Shown here: piece by piece, positions 1 through 8,029 of the stretch
Numbering within the stretch: position 1 is the stretch's first letter
Layout: each line of letters starts with the position of its first letter
NCBI RefSeq assembly: GCF_021026375.1
Contig: NZ_JAJNDB010000002.1
Coordinates: 62,001 to 126,000 of the forward strand
DNA from: Actinomycetospora endophytica
GTDB taxonomy: Bacteria > Actinomycetota > Actinomycetes > Mycobacteriales > Pseudonocardiaceae
DNA length: 64,000 nt
Direction: 5' to 3'
Program-made: the position numbers and the translations under genes
The notes under the pieces: generated by a model
Seen by the model: the letters and a program-made list of their open reading frames with translations, nothing else
Databases searched by the model: none
What the model was told of the DNA's origin: nothing

Positions 1-161
1 CCGTGCTGACCGGCGACTTCGTCCCGCTGGCGGCGATCAACGACGCCAACGACTACGCCGGCCCCGGCACCGGCTACCGCCTGTCCGGCGAGCGGTGGGA
101 AGAGCTCAAGAAGCTCCGCCACGTCACCTCCGCCGAGAACCCCGAGGAGGAGGTCGTATGA
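1..161 (+). CDS. pduC: B12-dependent diol/glycerol dehydratase large subunit, C-terminal end (partial)
   Basis: The frame is open from base 3 to TGA at 159-161, giving the last 52 residues of a protein that starts outside the window. The segment contains AINDANDYAGPGTGYRLSGE, which resembles the C-terminus of the large (alpha) subunit of adenosylcobalamin-dependent diol/glycerol dehydratase. That enzyme converts 1,2-diols or glycerol to aldehydes. The stop overlaps the start of the medium subunit gene by 4 bp (ATGA), so the two are translationally coupled. No small-subunit gene follows the medium subunit here, so it must lie upstream, be fused to this protein, or be absent. The family call rests mainly on the neighbours; the short C-terminus alone is weak evidence. 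Confidence 0.75.
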   Translation, partial: VLTGDFVPLAAINDANDYAGPGTGYRLSGERWEELKKLRHVTSAENPEEEVV

Positions 162-739
162 CCGCCGCAGTGGAGTCGGTCCGCACGCTCGCGCTGCGCG
201 AGATCGGGCCCGCCGAGCGCGGGACCCGGCCCGAGGAGGTCGTCATCGCGCTCTCCCCGGCGTTCGGGGACCCGTTCACGAAGACGATCGTCGACGTGCC
301 GCACGCCGAGGTCGTCCGCCAACTGCTGGCGGGCATCGAGGAGCGCGGCGGCTCGGCGCGGGTGATCAAGGTCTACCGGACCACCGACCTCGCGGCGATC
401 GCCCACTTCGGGGCCAAGCTCTCCGGCTCCGGCATCGCGGTCGGCGTCCTCTCGCGGGGCACCACGGTGCTGCACCAGCGCGACCTGGCGCGGCTCTCGA
501 ACCTCGAGCTGTTCCCGCAGGCCCCGCTGCTCGACGCCGAGGTCTTCCGGGCGATCGGGGCGAACGCGGCGCAGTACGCGCAGGGGCAGTCGCCTCGCCC
601 GGTGCCGACGCGCAACGACCAGATGGCCCGCCCGCGCTGGCAGGCCAAGGCGGCGCTGCTGCACCTCAAGGAGTTCGAGTGCATCGACCACGCCCGCGCG
701 GCGGTCGAGGTCGAGCCGGTCATCACCCGCGTCGACTAG
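158..739 (+). CDS. pduD: diol/glycerol dehydratase medium subunit
   Basis: The product is 193 aa from the ATG at 158, which overlaps the large-subunit stop. The core matches the medium (beta) subunit family: EEVVIALSPAF, PHAEVVRQLLAGIEERG, the LSGSGIAVGVLSRGTTVLHQ segment, then DLARLSNLELFPQAPLL and VPTRNDQMARPRWQAKAALL. This subunit forms part of the adenosylcobalamin cleft of the dehydratase. No N-terminal extension of the kind used for microcompartment targeting is obvious, and no shell-protein genes are in view, so a soluble enzyme is likely (inference). The TAG stop (737-739) is the first triplet of a palindromic family A repeat. The next gene in the operon is the reactivase. Confidence 0.9.
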   Translation: MTAAVESVRTLALREIGPAERGTRPEEVVIALSPAFGDPFTKTIVDVPHAEVVRQLLAGIEERGGSARVIKVYRTTDLAAIAHFGAKLSGSGIAVGVLSRGTTVLHQRDLARLSNLELFPQAPLLDAEVFRAIGANAAQYAQGQSPRPVPTRNDQMARPRWQAKAALLHLKEFECIDHARAAVEVEPVITRVD

Positions 740-830
740 GTGCGCTGCCGCGCTCGTGAGCCCTATCGGCGTGCTCCCCTTATTCCGTGCTCTGGCACGG
801 ATTAGTGCTCACCGGGCCGGAGGCCACCTA
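737..830. repeat. family A palindromic repeat, copy 1 (variant with internal 20-mer)
   Basis: A 94-bp imperfect palindrome running from TAGGTGC (737) to GCCACCTA (830). The outer arms are GCTCGTGAGC on the left and GTGCTCACCGGGCC on the right, and an inner stem TTATTCCGTGC/GCACGGATTA lies around 780-802. Unlike the other four copies it carries an extra CCCTATCGGCGTGCTCCCCT (761-780), the same 20-mer found at 51770-51789. The left edge supplies the TAG stop of pduD. It lies between two co-directional operon genes (pduD and ddrA), whereas three of the other copies lie between convergent genes and the fourth between a convergent pair containing a small ORF. Confidence 0.85.
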
Positions 831-858
831 CCACCGTCACGACTCAGGAAGGCCGGGA

Positions 859-2712
859 GTGTCCCTCGTCATCGGCGTCGACATCGGCAACTCCACGACC
901 GAGGCGTGCATCGCGGAGGTCGTCCCCGGCGAGGTGGCGCGCCTGGCCTCCTCACTCACCCGGACGACGGGTGTGAAAGGCACCCCGGCGAACACCGCCG
1001 GGGCCGTCACGGCCGTCCGGCGTGCCCTCGAGGCCGCCGGGCGGCCCTCTGACGCCCTCGCGACGGTGCTCCTCAACGAGGCCACGCCGGTCATCAGCGG
1101 GCTCGCGATGGAGACCATCACCGAGACGATCATCACCGAGTCGACGATGATCGGCCACAACCCCGACACCCCCGGCGGCGAGGGCCTCGGCGTCGGGATG
1201 ACGGTGGCGCTGGACGAGCTGACGACCGTCGAGGCCGACGTCCCGGTCGTCGTCGTGATCGAAGCCGGCGCGGACTTCGACGACGTCGCGCACCTGCTGA
1301 ACGGGGCGTCCGAGCGCGGCGTCGACGTGGTCGCGGCCGTCATGCACGGCGACGACGCGGTCCTCGTCGTGAACCGCTTGCCGCACCGCATCCCGGTGGT
1401 CGACGAGGTGTCGGCCGTGGAGAAGGTGCCGCTGGGGATGCTCGCGGCGGTCGAGGTCGCGCCGCCCGGGCGGACCATCCGCACGTTGTCGGACTCGTAC
1501 GGGCTGGCCTCCACGTTCGACCTCGACGCCGAGCAGACCCGCCAGGTCTCGCCGGTCGCCCGGGCGCTCTCGGGCAACCGGTCCGCCGTCGTCGTGCGGA
1601 CCCCCGCCGGCGACGTGACCGACCGGCGCATCCCCGTCGGGACGCTGACCCTGTCCGGTTCCGGGCGATCCCTCGACGTCGGGGTCGACGGCGGCGCCGA
1701 CGCGATCATGGAGGCGATCGGGCGGGTCGCCCCGCTGACCGACGTACATGGTGAGCCGGGCACCCACGTCGGCGGGATGCTCGCGAACGTCCGGGACACG
1801 ATGACCGACGTGACCGGGCAGCCCGCGTCGGACATCCGGATCCGTGACGTCCTCGCCGTCGACACCGTCGTGCCGGCCGTGGTGCGCGGCGGGCTGGCCG
1901 GGGAGGTCTCGCGGGAGAACGCCGTCGCGCTCGCGGCGATGGTGCGCACCAGCCGCAGCCGCATGCAGGCGGTGGTGGACGCGATCTCCGTCGAGCTCGG
2001 CTGCGAGACGGTCATCGGCGGGGTCGAGGGCGAGGTCGCGGTGCGCGGCGCGCTCACCACCCCGGGCGCCTCGGTGCCGATCGCGATCATCGACATGGGC
2101 GGCGGCTCGACCGACGCGGCGCTGCTCGACCGGGACGGCGCGGTCTCGGCCGTGCACGTCGCCGGCGCGGGCGAGCTGGTCACCAAGCTCATCGACTCCG
2201 AGCTCGGCCTCGAGGACCGGGACGCCGCGGAGTCGGTGAAGCGCCACCCGCTGGCCAAGGTGGAGAGCTTCTTCCACGTGCGCCACGAGGACGGCACGGT
2301 CCAGTTCTACACCGACGCGCTGCCGCCCGCGGTCTTCGCGAAGGTCGTGACCGTCACGCCCGAGGGGCTCGCGCCGGTGCCGGTGCGCGGGTCGCTGGAG
2401 GAGGTCCGGCGGGTGCGCCGCGAGGCCAAGCGCCGGGTGTTCGTGGTGAACGCGCTGCGGGCGCTCGTCCAGGTCGCGCCGCAGGGCTCGCTGCGGCTGC
2501 TCGGCTCGGTGGTGCTGCTCGGCGGGTCCGCGCTGGACTTCGAGATCCCCGGGATGGTGGCCGACGCGCTGGCGCCCTACGGCGTGGTGTGCGGCATCGG
2601 CAACGTCCACGGCACCGAGGGTCCGCGCAACGCCGTGGCCGCCGGGCTGGTGGACACCCACGCCGGGACCGCGGCCGGGCCGACGGCGGCGTCGCGCGAG
2701 GCGGTGTCGTGA
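859..2712 (+). CDS. ddrA: diol dehydratase reactivase, large (ATPase) subunit
   Basis: The product is 617 aa. It belongs to the actin/Hsp70-like ATPase family that exchanges damaged cobalamin out of inactivated diol/glycerol dehydratase. The N-terminus VIGVDIGNSTTEACIAEV is the phosphate-1 loop and the second phosphate motif is IAIIDMGGGSTDAAL (about residues 410-424). GTG 859 is chosen because AGGAAGG (846-852) lies 6 nt upstream; an in-frame ATG at 787 would add 24 unrelated residues read from the family A repeat. Its stop overlaps the start of the small reactivase subunit (GTGA). With DdrB it would form a heterotetramer acting on the upstream dehydratase. Confidence 0.93.
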   Translation: MSLVIGVDIGNSTTEACIAEVVPGEVARLASSLTRTTGVKGTPANTAGAVTAVRRALEAAGRPSDALATVLLNEATPVISGLAMETITETIITESTMIGHNPDTPGGEGLGVGMTVALDELTTVEADVPVVVVIEAGADFDDVAHLLNGASERGVDVVAAVMHGDDAVLVVNRLPHRIPVVDEVSAVEKVPLGMLAAVEVAPPGRTIRTLSDSYGLASTFDLDAEQTRQVSPVARALSGNRSAVVVRTPAGDVTDRRIPVGTLTLSGSGRSLDVGVDGGADAIMEAIGRVAPLTDVHGEPGTHVGGMLANVRDTMTDVTGQPASDIRIRDVLAVDTVVPAVVRGGLAGEVSRENAVALAAMVRTSRSRMQAVVDAISVELGCETVIGGVEGEVAVRGALTTPGASVPIAIIDMGGGSTDAALLDRDGAVSAVHVAGAGELVTKLIDSELGLEDRDAAESVKRHPLAKVESFFHVRHEDGTVQFYTDALPPAVFAKVVTVTPEGLAPVPVRGSLEEVRRVRREAKRRVFVVNALRALVQVAPQGSLRLLGSVVLLGGSALDFEIPGMVADALAPYGVVCGIGNVHGTEGPRNAVAAGLVDTHAGTAAGPTAASREAVS

Positions 2713-3119
2713 GCAGCCCGCTCTCCGGGGTGATGGTTTCCGGCGGACCCGGGTGCCATGGCCGCATCGACCGCGCCGACGACCCCGCCCTGCCACCCGC
2801 GGTCCTGATCACCGTCCACGACGACGCCCCGCCGGGCGTGCTGCGGGAGGTCTGCGCGGGCGCGGAGGAACAGGGCATCCCGACGGCGATCCTGTCCGGC
2901 CCGCCGTCGGACGCCGATGACGCCGGACGGCACGCGGCGGGGGAGTCCCGGCTCGAGGTCGGCGTCGGGATCGGGCCCGACGGTGCCGTCGTCGTCCGGC
3001 ACGCCCTGGTGCCGGCGGCCGTGCTGGTGCTCGACGGCGGGTCCCCTCCGTCGCGGGTCCGCGCAGCGGGGGCGGACGCCGCGCGGATCGTGGCGGGGCT
3101 GGCGCTGCGCGCCATGTGA
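2709..3119 (+). CDS. ddrB: diol dehydratase reactivase, small subunit
   Basis: The product is 136 aa from a GTG that overlaps the ddrA stop. The family pattern is visible: PAVLITVHDDAPPGVLREV, then AGAEEQGIPTAI, an ESRLEVGVGIGPDGAVV block and HALVPAAVLV. DdrB-type subunits resemble the dehydratase medium subunit and swap with it during reactivation (established for the family). Overlapping start and stop codons indicate that the whole pdu/ddr set is one transcript. The stop codon lies in a 46-bp palindrome shared with the convergent patatin gene. Confidence 0.87.
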   Translation: MSSPLSGVMVSGGPGCHGRIDRADDPALPPAVLITVHDDAPPGVLREVCAGAEEQGIPTAILSGPPSDADDAGRHAAGESRLEVGVGIGPDGAVVVRHALVPAAVLVLDGGSPPSRVRAAGADAARIVAGLALRAM

Positions 3120-3158
3120 ATGAATTCGGTCGCCCGGACGACCACATTCGTTCACATG
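3113..3158. terminator. convergent palindrome carrying both stop codons (ddrB / patatin)
   Basis: The arms CATGTGAATGAATTCGGTCG (3113-3132) and CGACCACATTCGTTCACATG (3139-3158) pair at 17 of 20 positions around a 6-nt loop. The left arm carries the ddrB stop (TGA 3117-3119) and the right arm the patatin stop (3152-3154). Both proteins therefore end in Met encoded by the arm. A bidirectional terminator is the simplest reading. There is no T-run, which is usual in high-GC actinomycetes. Confidence 0.65.
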
Positions 3159-4111
3159 CCGAAGGCTTCCTTCAGCGCCTCGCATCCGGTCTCGACGCCC
3201 TGGCGAAGCCGGTCCGGGTCGGTCTCCAGCGGGTTGATCGTGTTCGATCCCTCCGGCGGCCGGACCTCGAACAGGTGCGGGGGCTCGTCGACGCCCTCGT
3301 CCCCGGCGATCGCGCTCGCCTTCGCGAGCCACTCGTCGTCGGCCCGACGGTTCTCCAGGCGCCGCCCCAGCACGTGCACCAGGCCGGGGACCCGGGCCTC
3401 GCCGAGCCGGGCCACGAGCGCCTTCTCCAGCCGGGTGGCGTCGATCGCCTCCTGGTCGGCGCGGCGGGTGCGCAGCATCAGCACGTGGGTCGCGCCCTGG
3501 TCGAGCGCGGTGTGGAAGGGCAGCGGCTCGGCCACCGCGGCGTCGACCAGCCGACGGCCGTGGATCTCGATCGGCATCCCCGCGAGCACCGGCACGTTCG
3601 CCGAGGCCTGCAGCGCCCGCTTGAGCGACTCGGGGTCGGAGATCGTGCCCTCCAGGTCGAGCGCCTGGCCGGTGTCGACGTCGGTCGCGACCGGGTGCAG
3701 CGGCAGGTCGGAGTCGACGACGTCCTGCCAGCGCACCGGGATGACCTTCTCGCCGACGGTGTGGATGAGGTACTCGACGTCCACGACCGGTCGCCCCCGC
3801 AACCCCCGGGCCGGCTTCGTCACCCGCTCCATCAGCCCGGGGCGCCACCAGCCCGCGCAGCACTCCTCGACCTGGCGCGCGGCGAGCCAGCTCCCGGCGA
3901 GCGCGCCCGCCGAGGCGCCGTAGACGGCGTCGAAGGAGTCGGTGAAACCCAGCCGCTCGAGCCCGAGCACCATGCCCGACGAGTACGTCGCCCGGCTCCC
4001 GCCGCCCTCGATCGCGACGACCACGCGGTGGCCGTCGTCGTGCGCGCCCGGACGTGTGCCCGCCGCCCGGCGGGCGGTGAGCACCTCGATGACGCGATGG
4101 GGCCGTGGCAC
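3152..4111 (-). CDS. patatin-like phospholipase family protein
   Basis: A serine lipid acyl hydrolase of about 319 aa. The oxyanion-hole motif EGGGSRATYSSGM is followed by the nucleophile elbow GASAG (Ser in G-A-S-A-G) and the Asp of the catalytic dyad in VDAAV. The family hydrolyses acyl esters of phospholipids or neutral lipids; no signal peptide or membrane helix is visible, so it is probably cytoplasmic. The start is uncertain. GTG at 4111 has a GAGG 8 nt upstream, whereas the frame stays open to 4270 through repeat-derived, low-complexity sequence. It is convergent with the pdu/ddr operon and shows no functional link to it. Confidence 0.85.
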   Translation of the reverse strand: MPRPHRVIEVLTARRAAGTRPGAHDDGHRVVVAIEGGGSRATYSSGMVLGLERLGFTDSFDAVYGASAGALAGSWLAARQVEECCAGWWRPGLMERVTKPARGLRGRPVVDVEYLIHTVGEKVIPVRWQDVVDSDLPLHPVATDVDTGQALDLEGTISDPESLKRALQASANVPVLAGMPIEIHGRRLVDAAVAEPLPFHTALDQGATHVLMLRTRRADQEAIDATRLEKALVARLGEARVPGLVHVLGRRLENRRADDEWLAKASAIAGDEGVDEPPHLFEVRPPEGSNTINPLETDPDRLRQGVETGCEALKEAFGM

Positions 4112-4195
4112 CCGGGCATCCTCGCGGGCGCCCGGGGCTCCGGCGACACGGAGGTGGCCCGTCACACGGCCCGCCGCGCCGGGGCAGCCCCGCGC

Positions 4196-4240
4196 GAGGA
4201 TGTGGAGTTGCTGACGTCCGGTGTCAGCGGTGCCGCATCG
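4196..4240. repeat. family B palindromic repeat, copy 1
   Basis: The 45-bp sequence GAGGATGTGGAGTTGCTGAC...CGCATCG differs from the copy at 13333-13377 at only 3 positions. It is an imperfect palindrome with GATG...CATC outer arms and an inner GCTGAC/GTCAGC stem. It opens a 340-bp stretch upstream of the patatin gene made up almost entirely of repeats. Confidence 0.85.
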
Positions 4241-4315
4241 CCCGCCACGCCCGACCGCCTCGCCCGCCACGCCCGACCGCCTCGCCCGCCACGCCCGACC
4301 GCCTCGCCTGCCACG
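4239..4315. repeat. 22-bp tandem repeat, three perfect units plus a partial
   Basis: The unit CGCCCGCCACGCCCGACCGC+CT is repeated exactly at 4239-4260, 4261-4282 and 4283-4304, followed by a diverged partial unit. It abuts family B copy 1 on the left and the first family C copy on the right. Together with the G-rich run at 4457-4490, these repeats fill most of the 424 bp between the patatin start and the phosphatase stop. I see no gene in this interval. Confidence 0.9.
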
Positions 4316-4374
4316 AAGGGCACATCACGCAGGTCGATGCGCCCGCCGGCCTGCGCCACGTGCCCCTGATCACC
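4311..4374. repeat. family C imperfect palindrome, copy 1
   Basis: The element runs from AGGGCACATCACGCAGG to CCTGCGCCACGTGCCC and ends CTGATCACC. The two halves are imperfect reverse complements. A second direct copy lies at 4394-4457, a third at 26511-26570, and a reversed partial copy at 12241-12282. Confidence 0.7.
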
Positions 4375-4393
4375 TGCGCCGGAGCCTGGCCCG

Positions 4394-4457
4394 CCACGAG
4401 GGGCACATCACGCATGCCCCACGGCCTTGCGGGATGCCTCCAGTGCTCTTGATCACC
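4394..4457. repeat. family C imperfect palindrome, copy 2
   Basis: Sequence CCACGAGGGGCACATCACGC through GTGCTCTTGATCACC, a direct repeat of copy 1 about 83 bp downstream with several substitutions. It is followed by a run of five GGGGGC units (4457-4490), a simple repeat able to form G-rich structures. Confidence 0.7.
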
Positions 4458-4535
4458 TGGCGGGGGCGGGGGCGGGGGCGGGGGCGGGTGCGGCAGGGCT
4501 GACCAATCCCGAGCCACACAGCACCGGCACCGCCC

Positions 4536-6245
4536 TCAGTGCGCGCGCCGCTCCAACGTGACGCGGTCGATCTCCTGACCGGTGTCGGTGATCGCCCGCA
4601 GCGTCATCGTCGTCGTCTGCCCCGGTCCCGGCGGCGGCACGACGTCCACCGTCACGTAGGCGTAGTCGAGGTAGCGGGCCTGCGACCAGTCGACGACGTC
4701 CGGGAGCTTCGCCGATTCCCCGACCGCCTGGTAGCTCACCACGTTCACCCCGCTGTCCGGGGTGGTGTCGCCGCGGTAGCGGTCGGTCTCGCCCGCCTGC
4801 CACGAGTACCGGGGCCGCCCGCCCGACCCCACGCAGACGTACGTGGTGCCGTCGGTCTCCGGCCGGACCGTCGCACCGTCGGGAGCCTGCGCGGCCGAGC
4901 GCCCGCGGCGGATCGGGTTCGTGCGTTCGTACTGGTGGTTGTGACCCTGCAGCGCCAGATCCACCGAGAACTCGTCGAACAACGGCGCGACCGCGGCCCG
5001 GACCCCGGCGTCGGAGGCGTGCGAGGCCGACGTCGCGAACGCGCAGTGGTGGAAGAACGCGACCACGAAGTCGATCGCGGGGTCGCCGCGCATCCCGGTC
5101 AGTGTCTGCCGGAGCCAGGTGACCTGGGCGCCGCCCGAGTAGCCCGCGTTCGTCGGGATCTCCATCGACAGGTCGTTCGCGTCGACGCTGACGACCCCGA
5201 CGTTGCCGTAGCGCATCGAGTACACGCTCGGGCAGGCGCTCGGCCCGGTGCGCGGGAGGTCGAGCCGCGCCGCGTGCCCGCCGTAGCCGTGGCGGGCGCC
5301 GTGCGCGGTGTTGTCGTCGTAGAGCGCCTCCATGTCGTGGTTGCCGGTCGCGAACATCCACGGCGTGGTTGCGGCGCTGCGCTCGATCAGCCCGAAGTAC
5401 GTCGTCCACACCGTGGGGTCGAAGCTGTCGAACCCGGAGGGCGACTTCGACGAGCCCGTCGACTTCACCGGCTTGCCCTCACCGGAGGGGTCGGCGTAGC
5501 AGATGTCCCCCGCGAGCAGGTGGAACGCGGGGCGGGTCGCGGCGACGCGGTCGACCATGGACGTCGACGGCGTCATCGAGCGACGGGTGTCGTCGGGCTT
5601 GTAGGGCTCGTTGGTGAACCCGGACAGCCCGCTCGGGGGGACCATGTCGACGCCCTGGTCGGCGAACGCGGTGAAGCTCCACGGGCCGGTCGCGGTCCGC
5701 GGCGCGGTGGTGAACGTGGCCGTCTCGGTCGTCGTGCCGTCGGGCATCCGGAACCGGTACTGGTAGCTCGCTCCGGGCTGGAGCCCGTTGGCGAGCGCGT
5801 GGACGAAGTACTGGTCGCTGGCGCGGATCGAGCCGTCGGCCTGCGGGACCTGGGAGACGAGGCGCCGCACCTCCACCGGGATCTGCGCGCCGAACGTCCC
5901 GCCCTGCCCGAGGTCGACGACCATCGCTCCCGCCGGCGGAGGTGCGGTCAGTTCGCCGGCCATCGCCATCGAGCGGGTCGGGTCGTCGCCGAACGCCAGG
6001 TGCCGCCCGACCACCGCGACCGGCGCCCCCGCGGCCGAGGCGCACGCGGCCAGCGTCCAGGGCGCGGACGCGAGCCCGAGGGCGGCGACGACACCGGAGC
6101 CCTGCTTCAGCGCGGTGCGCCGGCTCACCGGGTGGCGGTGCAGGAAGCTGCGCACCCAGTCGTGCTGCTCGGCGACGGTCATGTGCTCGGCGAGGTCCGC
6201 CGGCACGCCGACGTCGGGAGCCTGGCCACGGGGAGTGCGCGTCAC
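4536..6245 (-). CDS. TAT-exported purple acid phosphatase-like metallophosphoesterase
   Basis: About 569 aa from GTG 6245 (the frame is open to 6341). The twin-arginine signal is SRRTALKQGSG followed by the hydrophobic VVAALGLASAPWTLAACA. A fibronectin-like N-terminal domain ends near the FTTAP motif, and then the metal-site motifs appear in order: FADQG, GDICYAD, GNHDME, AFFHH and GHNHQYER. These correspond to the five metal-ligand blocks of purple acid phosphatases, except that the first block has DQG. It probably hydrolyses phosphomonoesters outside the membrane. No clear Shine-Dalgarno sequence is visible, so the start is uncertain. The gene is divergent from the CocE hydrolase. Confidence 0.87.
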   Translation of the reverse strand: MTRTPRGQAPDVGVPADLAEHMTVAEQHDWVRSFLHRHPVSRRTALKQGSGVVAALGLASAPWTLAACASAAGAPVAVVGRHLAFGDDPTRSMAMAGELTAPPPAGAMVVDLGQGGTFGAQIPVEVRRLVSQVPQADGSIRASDQYFVHALANGLQPGASYQYRFRMPDGTTTETATFTTAPRTATGPWSFTAFADQGVDMVPPSGLSGFTNEPYKPDDTRRSMTPSTSMVDRVAATRPAFHLLAGDICYADPSGEGKPVKSTGSSKSPSGFDSFDPTVWTTYFGLIERSAATTPWMFATGNHDMEALYDDNTAHGARHGYGGHAARLDLPRTGPSACPSVYSMRYGNVGVVSVDANDLSMEIPTNAGYSGGAQVTWLRQTLTGMRGDPAIDFVVAFFHHCAFATSASHASDAGVRAAVAPLFDEFSVDLALQGHNHQYERTNPIRRGRSAAQAPDGATVRPETDGTTYVCVGSGGRPRYSWQAGETDRYRGDTTPDSGVNVVSYQAVGESAKLPDVVDWSQARYLDYAYVTVDVVPPPGPGQTTTMTLRAITDTGQEIDRVTLERRAH

Positions 6246-6355
6246 GGACCGCAGCGTCACCCGGCCGGGAATCGTGTGCGACCGGACCCCGGCGAACACA
6301 CGGTGAACAGCGGCCGTGCTCCGTGCAGCGGCGAGGGCCACGTCATCATGGACCG

Positions 6356-8029
6356 ATGAGTCCCGTCACCCGGCTGCTGCGGCGGGGCATCGGCCTGCCC
6401 GCCCCGCGAACCCCCCGCGTCCGCGTCGTCCGGGACGTGGCGGTCCCGATGCCCGACGGCGTCGTCCTGCGGCACGACCGCTACGTCCCGGCGGGGATCT
6501 CGCGGGGCCCCGTCGTGCTCGTGCGCAGCCCGTACGGCCGGGCCGGCTGGGTCGGCCTCGTGTTCGGGCGGGTCGTGGCCGAGCGGGGCCACCAGGTCGT
6601 CGTCCAGTCGGTCCGCGGCACCCGGGACTCCGAGGGCGCGCTCTCGCCGTTCGACGAGGCCGACGACGGCGTCGCGACGGTGCGCTGGCTCGCGGCGCAG
6701 CCCTGGTGCGACGGCCGGGTGGTCACCCTCGGGCCGAGCTACCTCGGCATCACGCAGTGGGCCCTGGCTCCGGACGCGGGCCCGGCGCTGCAGGCGATGG
6801 GGACCATGGTCACCGCCTCGCAGTTCCGCGACCAGACCTATCCCGGCGGCACCTTCTCCCTCGACAACGGGCTGTCCTGGGCGGCGATGATGCAGCGTCG
6901 GACGATCGGCGCGCAGCTCGCCGAGCGCGTCCGCCACCGGGTCGAGGCCGGCTTCGGCACGGTTCCGCTGTCCGGGGCGGACACCGTCGCGTCGGGGCAC
7001 CCCGTCGACTTCTTCCAGGACTGGCTGCGCGAACAGGCGCCCGACTCGGCCTACTGGGCCAAGCGCTCCTACGCCGCCCGGGTCCCCGAGGTCGCGCGCA
7101 ACGGGGTCGCGGTGAGCATGACCGGGGGCTGGCAGGACATCTTCCTGCCCTGGCAGCTCGCCGACCACGCGGCACTGCGCGCCGCGGGCGCCCGCCCGCT
7201 GCTGCGCATCGGTCCCTGGGTGCACACCACGCCCGCCGGGATGGCCGCGGGGCTGCGCGACGCGCTGGCCCTGTTCGACCGCACCCTCGACGGCGTCACG
7301 GGTCCCGACAATGCAACTGAGCACGCCGATAGGGAGTTCCCGGTGCACCTCGAGCTCTCCGGCGGCGGGGGCGAGCGCCGCCTGCCCGACTGGCCGCCCA
7401 CGCACGTCACCGAGCACGCCCTCTACCTGCGGACCGACCACACCCTGCGCGACGAGCCCCCGACGGTCCCGGGCACCGGCGGCGAGCACTGGGCCGGCAC
7501 CCGGATCACGTACGACCCGTACGACCCGACCCCCGCCGTCGGCGGCCCGATCCTCACCGGACGCTCCGGTCCCCGGGACCAGACCGCGCTCGAGGCCCGC
7601 GACGACGTCGTCGTGTTCACCGGCCCGGTCCTCGCGGCCGACCTGGTCGCGCTCGGCCCGGTCCGCGCGACGATCCACGTCCGGGCCGAGGTCGAGCACC
7701 TCGACGTGTTCGTCCGGGTCTGCGACGTCGACGACGCCGGCCGCTCGGTCAACGTGACCGACGGGATCCGGCGCCTCACCCCGACCGAACCGGGTCCCTC
7801 GGCGGACGGGAGCGTCGCGGTCGAGATCGAGATGTGGCCGGTCGGACACCGCTTCGCCGCCGGGCACCGGCTGCGCGTGCAGGTCTCCGGCGGCGCCCAC
7901 CCGCGCTTCGCCCGGCACCCGGGCACCAGCGCGGCCCTGGGCGAGGCGGACATCCTCGTCCGCCGGGAGCGCGAGGTCCTCCACGACGCCGCGCACCCGT
8001 CCCACGTGGTCCTTCCGGTGGAGCGCTGA
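6356..8029 (+). CDS. CocE/NonD family serine hydrolase
   Basis: The product is 557 aa. The N-terminal alpha/beta-hydrolase domain carries RDVAVPMPDGVVLRHDRY and the nucleophile motif LGPSYLGITQW (G-x-S-Y-x-G). The C-terminal jelly-roll domain (from about residue 330) ends GHRLRVQVSGGAHPRFARHPG, as in X-Pro dipeptidyl-peptidase/cocaine-esterase proteins. There is no signal peptide. The ATG at 6356 lacks a Shine-Dalgarno sequence and may head a leaderless message. A copy of the 16-mer GAGCACGCCGATAGGG lies in frame at 7319-7334 and encodes EHADR in the linker between domains. The substrate cannot be predicted. Confidence 0.88.
   Translation: MSPVTRLLRRGIGLPAPRTPRVRVVRDVAVPMPDGVVLRHDRYVPAGISRGPVVLVRSPYGRAGWVGLVFGRVVAERGHQVVVQSVRGTRDSEGALSPFDEADDGVATVRWLAAQPWCDGRVVTLGPSYLGITQWALAPDAGPALQAMGTMVTASQFRDQTYPGGTFSLDNGLSWAAMMQRRTIGAQLAERVRHRVEAGFGTVPLSGADTVASGHPVDFFQDWLREQAPDSAYWAKRSYAARVPEVARNGVAVSMTGGWQDIFLPWQLADHAALRAAGARPLLRIGPWVHTTPAGMAAGLRDALALFDRTLDGVTGPDNATEHADREFPVHLELSGGGGERRLPDWPPTHVTEHALYLRTDHTLRDEPPTVPGTGGEHWAGTRITYDPYDPTPAVGGPILTGRSGPRDQTALEARDDVVVFTGPVLAADLVALGPVRATIHVRAEVEHLDVFVRVCDVDDAGRSVNVTDGIRRLTPTEPGPSADGSVAVEIEMWPVGHRFAAGHRLRVQVSGGAHPRFARHPGTSAALGEADILVRREREVLHDAAHPSHVVLPVER
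7319..7334 (+). repeat. 16-bp core repeat inside the CocE gene
   Basis: GAGCACGCCGATAGGG, read in frame as E-H-A-D-R. Identical cores occur at 20884-20899 (same strand, same reading frame in fcs), and in reverse at 761-776 and 51770-51785, with a 14/16 match at 61331-61346. The upstream ATGCAAC also matches the flank of the 61331 copy. Confidence 0.85.

Noticed and set aside
4239-4315. CRISPR array
   Set aside because: The 22-bp units are directly tandem with no spacers, and no cas genes are present.
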